DNA of 55,799 nucleotides from Bacteroidales bacterium UBA5287. GTDB lineage: Bacteria; Bacteroidota; Bacteroidia; Bacteroidales; Dysgonomonadaceae. Where the stretch lies: positions 1-55,799 of the forward strand of contig DHSL01000048.1 in NCBI GenBank assembly GCA_002411345.1, read 5' to 3'. Of this stretch, positions 34,019-40,979 are shown one piece after another. A model generated the notes under the pieces. That model ran no database searches. It was not told the origin of the DNA and saw only the letters and a program-made list of their open reading frames with translations. The translations under genes were made by a program, and so were the position numbers. Numbering within the stretch: the stretch's first letter is position 1; each line of letters begins with the position of its first letter.

Positions 34019-35032
34019 ATGCGAGTCCAAATATTGTCAATTATCGTTATATTATTATTCTTGATTCCAGTCACATCTGTAGCTCAAGACATGGCTTATC
34101 CTGTTGAGGGAGATGGGATTATATCATTTTTAAAAAGATGGAATAGAATAGACTCTACATATTTCAATGAATTTATTGAAATTAATAAAGACAGATTAAA
34201 TGATTCATATGATCTGGAGTTAGGAACGGTTTATTTAATTCCAGAGCTTCTTCCCGGGGATGTTTATCCCCCGTTGGTATCAAAAGATCAGCCCACAGAC
34301 ACAAAGGTCTTTGGGAAAAAACATAGCAACGTTCCATTACGATCAAACACTCTTAAAGATGCATGTTTCTATATAATCGCAGGACATGGAGGGCCTGATA
34401 CTGGTGCAATCACACGAATAGATGGTTTTGAACTAAATGAAGATGAGTATGCTTACGATTTTGCATTACGACTTGCCCGAAGCTTAATGATGGACGGAGC
34501 CACTGTTTATATTATTATTCAAGACCCAAATGATGGCATTCGTGATGAGAGAATTCTAAACAACAGCAGCAATGAAACATGCATGGGTCAGCCAATACCA
34601 AAATCTCAGATTGATAGATTACAACAACGGGTTGAGAAAGTAAACGAATTATACGAAAGAGATAAAGATAAATATAAATATATCCGAGCTATTGAATTGC
34701 ATATTGACAGCAGAAGTCCGAAGGAGAGGATCGATCTTTTCTTCTATTATGCAGATGACCCTCAAAGTAGATTGACATCATATACATTGCGAAATGAAAT
34801 ATTGAATCAATACCAACAACATCAGCCCGGTAGAGGATTTGTAGGTAATGTAAGTCATCGCGACCTTTATGTGATGCGCAATCTTGTTGTTCCGAATATT
34901 TTGTTAGAGATTGGCAACTTTCAAAACAACTTGGATAGGGAGCGCATATTAAATGCAAATAATCGTCAAGCAATAGCGAATTGGCTACTCGAAGGATTTT
35001 TAGCTGATTATAAAAGAGTTATCACACAGTAA
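34019..35032 (+). CDS. N-acetylmuramoyl-L-alanine amidase (Amidase_3) with LysM-like N-terminal segment
   Basis: This 337-residue exported protein has a signal peptide (RVQILSIIVILLFLIPVTSVAQ). Residues about 31-77 look like a degenerate LysM peptidoglycan-binding motif (GDGIISFLKRWNR, FNEFIEINKDRL, LELGTVYLIPE). The zinc amidase domain (about 115-335) carries GHGGPDTGA with His123, an acidic NEDEYAYDFALRLA, AIELHIDS with the second His, and ILLEIGNFQN with the catalytic Glu. It should cleave the peptide stem from glycan in the periplasm during cell separation or turnover. It is monocistronic. Confidence 0.88.
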   Translation: MRVQILSIIVILLFLIPVTSVAQDMAYPVEGDGIISFLKRWNRIDSTYFNEFIEINKDRLNDSYDLELGTVYLIPELLPGDVYPPLVSKDQPTDTKVFGKKHSNVPLRSNTLKDACFYIIAGHGGPDTGAITRIDGFELNEDEYAYDFALRLARSLMMDGATVYIIIQDPNDGIRDERILNNSSNETCMGQPIPKSQIDRLQQRVEKVNELYERDKDKYKYIRAIELHIDSRSPKERIDLFFYYADDPQSRLTSYTLRNEILNQYQQHQPGRGFVGNVSHRDLYVMRNLVVPNILLEIGNFQNNLDRERILNANNRQAIANWLLEGFLADYKRVITQ

Positions 35033-35049
35033 AAACACCTATATAATCG

Positions 35050-35081
35050 TTTAAGAACCACAACTTTTTTTAGTACCTTTG
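35050..35081 (+). promoter_or_regulatory. promoter of the pseudouridine synthase gene
   Basis: TTTA (35050-35053), a 20-nt spacer and TACCTTTG (35074-35081) match the -33/-7 pattern, ending 23 nt before the ATG. Confidence 0.55.
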
Positions 35082-35104
35082 CAAAGCTTTTAAAGCAAAA
35101 TCAT

Positions 35105-36019
35105 ATGCGTAAGAAATCAAACAAACCCCTTCAGACTTCAAAAGTAACTAAACTGATTGTTAAAGAAGAAACAATCATAATGGATTTTCTGTTACAGAAA
35201 ATGGGCGGCATGAGTCGCACTTCTATCAAATCACTTCTTTCGCATAATCAAGTGACTGTAAACGATAAAACAGTAAAGCGTTTTGATCATCAACTTAAGG
35301 CGAATGACATTGTAATAATATCCAACAAAAGAAAAGATCCAGAGCTTAAAAATCCACTATTGAATATCATTTTTGAAGACGACGATTTAATTGTAGTTGA
35401 AAAGAAAGAAGGCTTGCTCACTGTTACCACCGGTAGTGGTATTGACACCACAGCATTTTCAATATTGAAAGAACATGTTCAGCAGAAATCGCCAGAGAAT
35501 AAAATATTCACTGTCCATCGTCTTGACAAATGGACCTCAGGTATACTTATTTTCGCTAAAAACGCTGATGCTCAACACACATTAAGGGATCATTGGCACA
35601 ACATAGTAACAAAACGAACATATATCGCACTGGTTGAGGGTGTTGTAAAGACTAAGAAAGGAAAAATCAGCAGTTGGCTGACCGAAAACGAGAAAACCTT
35701 TGTCATCTATTCAAGTCCTGTCGATAATGGTGGAAAATTAGCGATCACAAACTATAAGTTATTAGAAACATTTGAAGATTCATCGTTGCTTGAGATTGAA
35801 TTGGAAACAGGGAGGAAAAACCAGATCCGTGTACACATGAAGGATATTGGACACCCCATTGTAGGCGACAAAAAGTATGGAGCCAAAACCACCATTGATC
35901 GTTTAGCACTTCATGCTCAAGTATTAGAATTCTATCATCCAACCACAAACAAACTAATTCATTTTGAATCACCCATTCCAAAAGAATTTTATAAAACGCC
36001 CAAGTTAGTGAGTGAATAA
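35105..36019 (+). CDS. RluA-family RNA pseudouridine synthase with S4 domain
   Basis: This 304-residue cytoplasmic enzyme isomerises uridine to pseudouridine in rRNA or tRNA. Residues about 25-75 form an S4 RNA-binding domain (DFLLQKMGGMSRTSIKSLL, KRFDHQLKANDIV). The catalytic domain follows, with VEKKEGLLTV, the catalytic Asp in HRLDKWTSGILIFAK and the RKNQIRVHMKDIGHPIVGD motif. HRLDKWTSG matches the RluA/C/D signature with Lys-Trp at the variable positions. Whether it acts on 23S rRNA (RluC/RluD-like) or other RNA cannot be told. It is monocistronic; no terminator is obvious in the 160-bp gap downstream. Confidence 0.92.
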   Translation: MRKKSNKPLQTSKVTKLIVKEETIIMDFLLQKMGGMSRTSIKSLLSHNQVTVNDKTVKRFDHQLKANDIVIISNKRKDPELKNPLLNIIFEDDDLIVVEKKEGLLTVTTGSGIDTTAFSILKEHVQQKSPENKIFTVHRLDKWTSGILIFAKNADAQHTLRDHWHNIVTKRTYIALVEGVVKTKKGKISSWLTENEKTFVIYSSPVDNGGKLAITNYKLLETFEDSSLLEIELETGRKNQIRVHMKDIGHPIVGDKKYGAKTTIDRLALHAQVLEFYHPTTNKLIHFESPIPKEFYKTPKLVSE

Positions 36020-36094
36020 ACTTATTATTAAGTTTAGACATCAATCCTTTCATTTTTTCGCAAATACTTTATAGAGAATCTCTATGATTTTTAG

Positions 36095-36102
36095 TATTTT
36101 TG
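36095..36102 (+). promoter_or_regulatory. -7 promoter element for the pta transcript
   Basis: TATTTTTG followed by C matches TAnnTTTG, leaving a leader of roughly 70 nt before the pta ATG at 36182. A TTTA at 36068-36071 is 23 nt upstream, slightly far for a -33 element. Confidence 0.45.
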
Positions 36103-36181
36103 CAATGAATGTTATTACAAACGTTTTGCTTTAACCATTCAATAAAAAGGAAAATCAAATACAAATAAATATTATTATAGA

Positions 36182-37195
36182 ATGAACTTAATTGAAGAAA
36201 TCATCGCAAAAGCAAAAGCTAATAAACAGCGCATTGTATTACCTGAAGGTACAGAAAGACGAACGCTTGAAGCAGCCGACAAATTGCTAAATGATGAAGT
36301 TGCCGATATAATACTTATTGGCAATCCTGAAGAAATCAAAAAGCTGTCGGATGAAATGAATCTGACAAACCTAGACAAAGCAATCATTATCGATCCAAAG
36401 AATCATGCAAAGCATCAAGTTTATGCGGAACTTCTTTTTGAATTACGAAAGAAAAAAGGAATGACACTTGAACAAGCGAGCCAATTGGCTGAGAATCCAT
36501 TGTATCTTGCTTGTCTAATGATTAAAAACGGTGATGCAGATGGTGAAATTGCCGGTGCTCAAAACACTACAGGAGATGTATTGCGTCCAGCACTCCAAAT
36601 CATCAAAACAGCTCCGGGAGTAAGTGTAGTTTCCGGTGCATTTATAATGTTTACTAAAACTCCACAATACGGAAAAGAAGGCATTCTACTATTTGCCGAT
36701 TGTGCAGTTATGCCCAATCCCACAGCCGAAGAGCTTGCTTCTATAGCGATAGCCTCCGCTCAGACCGCGCGTGATATTATTGGAGTTCAACCACGAGTTG
36801 CGATGCTTAGCTTTTCCACCAAAGGCAGCGCCCAACATGAGATGGTTGATAAAGTAACAAAAGCCACAGCATTAGCAAAAGAAATGGCACCAGACCTTTC
36901 CATTGATGGTGAATTACAAGCAGACGCGGCTATTGTTCCCAGTGTAGGTGCAACTAAAGCCCCCGGAAGTGAAGTAGCCGGTAAAGCAAATGTACTTGTA
37001 TTCCCAACATTAGAATCCGGGAACATCGCATACAAACTAGTTCAGCGAATGGGAAACGCCGAAGCCGTAGGTCCGATTCTTCAAGGTATGGCCGCACCTG
37101 TAAACGACCTTTCACGCGGATGTTCAGTTGAAGACATATATAAAATGGTTGCAATTGCTGCAAATCAGGCAATTGGAATGAAACGAAATAAATAA
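36182..37195 (+). CDS. pta: phosphate acetyltransferase
   Basis: This 337-residue cytoplasmic enzyme converts acetyl-CoA and phosphate to acetyl phosphate. It has the short single-domain Pta form (no N-terminal DRTGG/P-loop domains), with RIVLPEGTERRTLEAA, DGEIAGAQNTTGDVLRPAL, MLSFSTKGSA, DGELQADAAIVP and NVLVFPTLESGNIAYKL. It is first in a three-gene transcript ending in ackA, and the pair makes ATP from acetyl-CoA during fermentation. Ten bp separate it from the next gene. Confidence 0.96.
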   Translation: MNLIEEIIAKAKANKQRIVLPEGTERRTLEAADKLLNDEVADIILIGNPEEIKKLSDEMNLTNLDKAIIIDPKNHAKHQVYAELLFELRKKKGMTLEQASQLAENPLYLACLMIKNGDADGEIAGAQNTTGDVLRPALQIIKTAPGVSVVSGAFIMFTKTPQYGKEGILLFADCAVMPNPTAEELASIAIASAQTARDIIGVQPRVAMLSFSTKGSAQHEMVDKVTKATALAKEMAPDLSIDGELQADAAIVPSVGATKAPGSEVAGKANVLVFPTLESGNIAYKLVQRMGNAEAVGPILQGMAAPVNDLSRGCSVEDIYKMVAIAANQAIGMKRNK

Positions 37196-37205
37196 TTATA
37201 AAAAT

Positions 37206-38183
37206 ATGGGTGAATTAATCGTAGAGTCGATAGAACCATATGGCCTAAACATCAACAATATTAAGAAGAACAAACCAATGTTCTCTAAAATTGGTGTTGT
37301 TGGTGCCGGTAAAGATGGTAGAGCAATCATAAATCTTACCGCTTCGGCAGGAATGGAAGTGGTGTTTATGGAAGATACTCAAGAGCAAATCGACATTGTG
37401 ATGGAAAAACTGAGTAAAAACCTCGACTATAAAATAGAGAACTGGGGTTTAACTCAATCAGAGAAAAGAGGAATCATCAATCGTATAATGCCAACATTGG
37501 AATACGAAAATTTCAAAGGTTGTGATTTAGTGATTGAAAGTACTCGTTACTCCGAGAGCGGAAGAAGAAATTTGTTACTGCGTAAGAACATATTCAAAAA
37601 GCTTGAGAATATTCTTGAGCCAACTGCTATCATTGCCACAAACAGCTCGACAGTCATTATAAGCGAACTTGCAACAGATCTTGAATATAAAGAAAGATGT
37701 ATGAGTATTTACTTTCCAGTTGTTCATCCTGACGCACGTATTCTCGAACTTGTGAACGGTATGTACACTTCGGAAGAAGTTTACAGCAAGATGGAGATTT
37801 TTGCAAAGCTCATTGGTTACATACCTCACAAAGTAAGTGAAAGTAACGGTAATGTAAGTCTTCGTATATTTACATCAATGTTAAATGAAGCCTGTCAGAT
37901 TTTAATGGAGCGAGTAACCTCATTTAAAAATATTGAAGAGACATTCTCCATTATTTACGGTCAGCGTTTTGGTGTTTTCCGTACTGCCGATATAGTTGGT
38001 ATTGAGCGCATTGTAACCACAATGGAATCAATGTTTAACGATTTTGGCGATCCAAAATACAAGCCCAATCCCCTTCTTTGGAAATTATATCGTTCTCAAC
38101 AGTTGGGCGTTCGTACAGGCAAAGGATTCTACCTATACGATGAAAATGGCAATGTGATTGGAGAGAACAAATCACTTTTTTAA
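37206..38183 (+). CDS. 3-hydroxyacyl-CoA dehydrogenase-like protein with altered active site
   Basis: This 325-residue protein has the two-domain 3-hydroxyacyl-CoA dehydrogenase layout. An N-terminal Rossmann domain (KIGVVGAGKDGRAI, about 27-40) binds NAD, where the usual GxGxMG has Lys-Asp for the x-Met pair. The conserved TNSSTVIISELA follows. The C-terminal helical domain includes GQRFGVFRTADIVGIERIV and RTGKGFYLYDENG. The catalytic His of HFFNP is replaced: the aligned stretch reads YFPVVHPDARILE (169-181), with Tyr at the His position and Val at the Asn position while the dyad Glu (181) is kept; His174 is five residues on. It lies between pta and ackA with 10- and 18-bp gaps. It may be a divergent dehydrogenase or a regulator that binds acyl-CoA. 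Confidence 0.8.
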   Translation: MGELIVESIEPYGLNINNIKKNKPMFSKIGVVGAGKDGRAIINLTASAGMEVVFMEDTQEQIDIVMEKLSKNLDYKIENWGLTQSEKRGIINRIMPTLEYENFKGCDLVIESTRYSESGRRNLLLRKNIFKKLENILEPTAIIATNSSTVIISELATDLEYKERCMSIYFPVVHPDARILELVNGMYTSEEVYSKMEIFAKLIGYIPHKVSESNGNVSLRIFTSMLNEACQILMERVTSFKNIEETFSIIYGQRFGVFRTADIVGIERIVTTMESMFNDFGDPKYKPNPLLWKLYRSQQLGVRTGKGFYLYDENGNVIGENKSLF

Positions 38184-38201
38184 CACCTAAAAACATTGAA
38201 T

Positions 38202-39407
38202 ATGAAGATATTAGTTTTAAATTGCGGTAGTTCGTCCATTAAATACAAGCTATATAATATGGATGATCTCAGCGTATTAGCCCAAGGTGGTGTAGAAAAA
38301 ATTGGTTTAAAAGGTTCCTTTTTAAAATTCACATTACCCAACGATCAAAAAGTGATGCTCGAAGGAGAAATCCTTGAACACCGTGCCGGAATTGAATATA
38401 TAATAGGTGTATTATTGAGCAAGAAATATGGCTGTATTGTTTCACTTGACGAGATTGACGCCATTGGCCATCGAGTTGTTCATGGAGGAGAAAAGTTTAA
38501 CAGCAGCGTTCTGATAACAGACGAAGTGATTGAAAAAGTTCGCGAATGCATTGAAATTGCACCATTACACAATCCTCCAAACTTAAAAGGTATTGATGCA
38601 GTGAAAGAACTGATGCCTGGTAAACCTCAGGTGGCAGTTTTTGATACAGCATTTCATCAAACCATGCCAGATTATGCCTACATGTATGGCTTACCCTACT
38701 CGCTTTATGAAAAATATGGCATTCGTAGATATGGATTTCATGGAACGAGTCACCGTTATGTTTCTAAACGAGCATGTGAGTTTTTAAATGTACCCTATGA
38801 TAATCAACGCATTATCACTGCTCACATAGGCAACGGTGGTTCAGTGACTGCAGTTAAAAACGGCAAATCAATAGATACCAGTATGGGAATGACCCCAGTT
38901 GAAGGTCTGATGATGGGTACACGTTCAGGCGATGTTGATCCCGGAGTGATTACATTTTTAATGGACAAAGAACATTTAGGTTCGCGAGGAGTTTCATTAT
39001 TATTGAACAAGTTCTCGGGTGTCTTAGGAATTTCGGGAGTATCATCAGATATGCGCGAATTGGAAACAGCCATAGAACATGAAAATGAAAGAGCTATACT
39101 TGCACTTAAGATGTATAACTACCGCATCAAGAAATATGTTGGTTCATACACTGCAGCTTTGGGAGGATTAGATATTTTGGTGTTTACCGGTGGAGTTGGT
39201 GAAAACCAGGCATCAACACGCGAATATGTGTGTAAGAACATGGAATATATGGGAATAGAATTAGATGAAGAATTAAATGCATCAGTTCGTTCCAAAGAAG
39301 TTGTTATTAGCAAACCAACGTCGAAAGTGAAAGTTGTAATTATTCCTACTGACGAGGAATTAACCATTGCACGCGATACTATGGATATTCTTCAAAATAA
39401 AGAATAA
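38202..39407 (+). CDS. ackA: acetate kinase
   Basis: This 401-residue cytoplasmic enzyme converts acetyl phosphate and ADP to acetate and ATP. It carries the N-terminal LVLNCGSSSIKYKLY, the GHRVVHGGE motif, RYGFHGTSHRYVS, the phosphate loop AHIGNGGSVTAVKNGKSIDT and the MMGTRSGDVDPG adenosine region. The ATG at 38202 gives the family N-terminus; a TTG two codons upstream is unlikely. It completes the pta-HAD-like-ackA transcript, which ends at a strong hairpin 24 nt downstream. Confidence 0.97.
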   Translation: MKILVLNCGSSSIKYKLYNMDDLSVLAQGGVEKIGLKGSFLKFTLPNDQKVMLEGEILEHRAGIEYIIGVLLSKKYGCIVSLDEIDAIGHRVVHGGEKFNSSVLITDEVIEKVRECIEIAPLHNPPNLKGIDAVKELMPGKPQVAVFDTAFHQTMPDYAYMYGLPYSLYEKYGIRRYGFHGTSHRYVSKRACEFLNVPYDNQRIITAHIGNGGSVTAVKNGKSIDTSMGMTPVEGLMMGTRSGDVDPGVITFLMDKEHLGSRGVSLLLNKFSGVLGISGVSSDMRELETAIEHENERAILALKMYNYRIKKYVGSYTAALGGLDILVFTGGVGENQASTREYVCKNMEYMGIELDEELNASVRSKEVVISKPTSKVKVVIIPTDEELTIARDTMDILQNKE

Positions 39408-39430
39408 AAGATTATTCAATTATAATAAAG

Positions 39431-39472
39431 AAAACGTCGTTAAGGGATAAGATCCTTTGATGACGTTTTTTT
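39431..39472 (+). terminator. intrinsic terminator of the pta-ackA transcript
   Basis: AAAACGTC-TTAAGGAT-like arm pairs with ATCCTT-TGACGTTTT (stem from 39431 to 39468 with a small internal loop), followed by a T-rich tract. Confidence 0.85.
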
Positions 39473-39496
39473 ATTTTAGGTCAGAATTCACGTTCG

Positions 39497-39525
39497 AAGA
39501 TAGTGAGACCATGGTGAAAGGAACA
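39497..39525. repeat. GTGAGA-type intergenic repeat, copy 3
   Basis: GAAGATAGTGAGACCATGGT followed by GAAAGGAAC lies in the convergent gap between the ackA terminator and the rplI terminator. Its first 20 bases differ from the 6222-6241 copy at two positions (GAGACC versus GAAACA), and it also resembles the 20150 copy. Confidence 0.65.
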
Positions 39526-39582
39526 TTGAAAAAAAATTATAAGATTATAAAAAAGAATTATCACTATATTGTAAAAAATAAA

Positions 39583-39620
39583 TTAAAAAAAAAAGACCGA
39601 CACATTTGCATCGGTCTTTT
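39583..39620 (-). terminator. intrinsic terminator of rpsF-rpsR-rplI
   Basis: AAAAGACCGA (39591-39600) pairs perfectly with TCGGTCTTTT (39611-39620). On the minus strand a T-tract of about ten residues follows the stem. Confidence 0.9.
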
Positions 39621-39640
39621 CAAGTATAATAATTTTACTA

Positions 39641-40084
39641 TTACTCAGCAACAACTTCGAATGGGATTACAACAGATACTTCTTTATGTAATTTTACTAT
39701 AGCATTATAGTTACCCACTTCTTTAACTTGATCTTTGATAGTAATGAGTTTGCGTTCAACTTCAAATCCTTTTTCTTTGAGAGCATCAGCAATTTGAATA
39801 TTAGTTACTGAACCAAAGATAGTTCCAGTAGTACTAGTTTTTGCACCAATAGTCAAAGTAACGCCTTCCATTTTGTCGGCTAAAGCCTGAGCATCATTTT
39901 TGATTTGTTCAATTTTGTGAGCACGTTGTCTCAGATTTTCTGCCAAAACTTTTTTAGAAGATTCTGTAGCAATCACAGCTTTTCCTTGTGGAATAAGATA
40001 ATTGCGTGCGTATCCTCTTTTCACGTTTATCACTTCGTCTTTGTACCCTAAGTTGGTTACATCTTCTTTCAATATCACTTCCAT
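39641..40084 (-). CDS. rplI: 50S ribosomal protein L9
   Basis: This 147-residue ribosomal protein has the L9 N-terminal domain (VILKEDVTNLGYKDEVINVK, GYARNYLIPQGKA) and a long connecting helix to a C-terminal rRNA-binding domain. It stabilises the L1 stalk base of the 50S subunit. It is third in rpsF-rpsR-rplI. A strong Shine-Dalgarno AAGGAGG lies 7 nt before its ATG (GGAGG at 40092-40096, minus strand), which is exceptional in this window. Confidence 0.97.
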   Translation of the reverse strand: MEVILKEDVTNLGYKDEVINVKRGYARNYLIPQGKAVIATESSKKVLAENLRQRAHKIEQIKNDAQALADKMEGVTLTIGAKTSTTGTIFGSVTNIQIADALKEKGFEVERKLITIKDQVKEVGNYNAIVKLHKEVSVVIPFEVVAE

Positions 40085-40091
40085 TGTTGTT

Positions 40092-40098
40092 CCTCCTT
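40092..40098 (-). promoter_or_regulatory. strong Shine-Dalgarno of rplI
   Basis: Minus-strand AAGGAGG is 7 nt from the ATG of rplI, in a 15-bp gap after the rpsR stop. Nearly all other genes in the window have no such site. Confidence 0.85.
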
Positions 40099-40099
40099 A

Positions 40100-40366
40100 T
40101 TATTTCATTAAATCAGTTACGTATGGAAGCAAAGCTAAATGTCTTGATCTTTTAACTGCTTGCGCGATACGACGTTGAAATTTCAATGATGTTCCTGTAA
40201 TTCTTCGAGGTAAAATTTTACCTTGTTCATTTAGGAATTTCTTCAAAAACTCAGGGTCTTTGTAATCGATATATCTAATTCCGCTCTTTTTGAAGCGGCA
40301 ATATTTCTTCTTTTTCACATCCACTGATAGTGGAGTAAGATATCTAATTTCTGATTGTTTTGCCAT
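40100..40366 (-). CDS. rpsR: 30S ribosomal protein S18
   Basis: This 88-residue ribosomal protein binds with S6 to the 30S platform. It shows CRFKKSGIRYIDYKDPEFL and GKILPRRITGTSLKFQRRIA, the S18 core. In Bacteroidota ribosomes bS18, bS6 and bS21 help to sequester the anti-Shine-Dalgarno end of 16S rRNA. Notably this gene carries AAAGGAGG 8 nt before its ATG, embedded in the last codons of rpsF, so its translation may respond to how free the anti-SD is. Confidence 0.97.
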   Translation of the reverse strand: MAKQSEIRYLTPLSVDVKKKKYCRFKKSGIRYIDYKDPEFLKKFLNEQGKILPRRITGTSLKFQRRIAQAVKRSRHLALLPYVTDLMK

Positions 40367-40369
40367 TTT

Positions 40370-40810
40370 TTAATCCTCCTTTACTTCTGATTCAACATTT
40401 GATGTAACTTGTTCAGCATCAACTTCTGGTTTCACAGCTTCAGCATCTTTTTTGCTTGTAAAACGTGGAGCATCCTGTTTCTGCGATTTTCTACTTCTTC
40501 TCTTTTCTGCATATTCCAGAGAGAATTTATCCTGTTTAATAGTTAAGAAACGGATAACACGTTCGTCACGACGGAAATTGATTTCCAATTTGTTGATTAC
40601 AGATGGCTCTGCTTGGTATTCCAGTAGAGTATAAAATCCTGTACTCTTCTTTTCAATTGGGTAAGCTAATTTGCGTAAGCCCCAATTTTCTTCATTTACA
40701 ATAGTAGCCCCTTCATCAGTAAGGAGTTTCTTGAATTTTTCAACCGCTTCCTTCATCTGAGCATCAGACAAAACGGGAGTCAAAATGAAAACGGTTTCGT
40801 AATTGTTCAT
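40370..40810 (-). CDS. rpsF: 30S ribosomal protein S6
   Basis: This 146-residue protein has the S6 domain (about 1-95: YETVFILTPVLSDAQMKEAV, GLRKLAYPIEKKSTGFYTLL, RRDERVIRFLTIK) and a charged C-terminal extension (about 105-146, KDAEAVKPEVDAEQVTSN) rich in Glu and Lys, longer than the E. coli tail in its own way. It pairs with S18 in the 30S platform. It is first of the rpsF-rpsR-rplI transcript, has a perfect Bacteroidota promoter, and itself lacks a Shine-Dalgarno sequence, unlike the two genes behind it. Confidence 0.97.
   Translation of the reverse strand: MNNYETVFILTPVLSDAQMKEAVEKFKKLLTDEGATIVNEENWGLRKLAYPIEKKSTGFYTLLEYQAEPSVINKLEINFRRDERVIRFLTIKQDKFSLEYAEKRRSRKSQKQDAPRFTSKKDAEAVKPEVDAEQVTSNVESEVKED
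40374..40382 (-). promoter_or_regulatory. strong Shine-Dalgarno of rpsR inside the end of rpsF
   Basis: Minus-strand AAAGGAGGA, with GGAGG 8 nt from the rpsR ATG, overlaps the codons for the last residues of S6 (VKED, stop). Confidence 0.85.
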
Positions 40811-40863
40811 ACTTAAATTATTAATTATTAATTATTAAAAAAATAGAATCTATTTTAGAGGCG

Positions 40864-40894
40864 CAAAGATACAACATTTTTCATTAAAATCAAA
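40864..40894 (-). promoter_or_regulatory. promoter of rpsF-rpsR-rplI
   Basis: Minus-strand TTTG (40891-40894), exactly 19 nt, then TATCTTTG (40864-40871), the best full match to the Bacteroidota -33/-7 consensus in the window. The leader is about 50 nt and AT-rich. Confidence 0.75.
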
Positions 40895-40979
40895 AACCCA
40901 CGGATTTTATTAATCTATAGTACATTATTCAACCTTTTTAATACAAAGTTGTTTATTATTTATATTAAACCTTGCAAAA

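Noticed and set aside
34008..34019. Tiny upstream frame ATG-AAA-CAA-TAA overlapping the amidase start
   Set aside because: It overlaps the true start as TAATG and might couple reinitiation, but a three-codon frame in AT-rich DNA is readily explained by chance.
39457..39702. 81-codon rightward frame across the ackA-rplI gap
   Set aside because: It runs through the end of the ackA terminator, an intergenic repeat, the rplI terminator and the 3' end of rplI; the sequence is Lys/Asn-rich noise.
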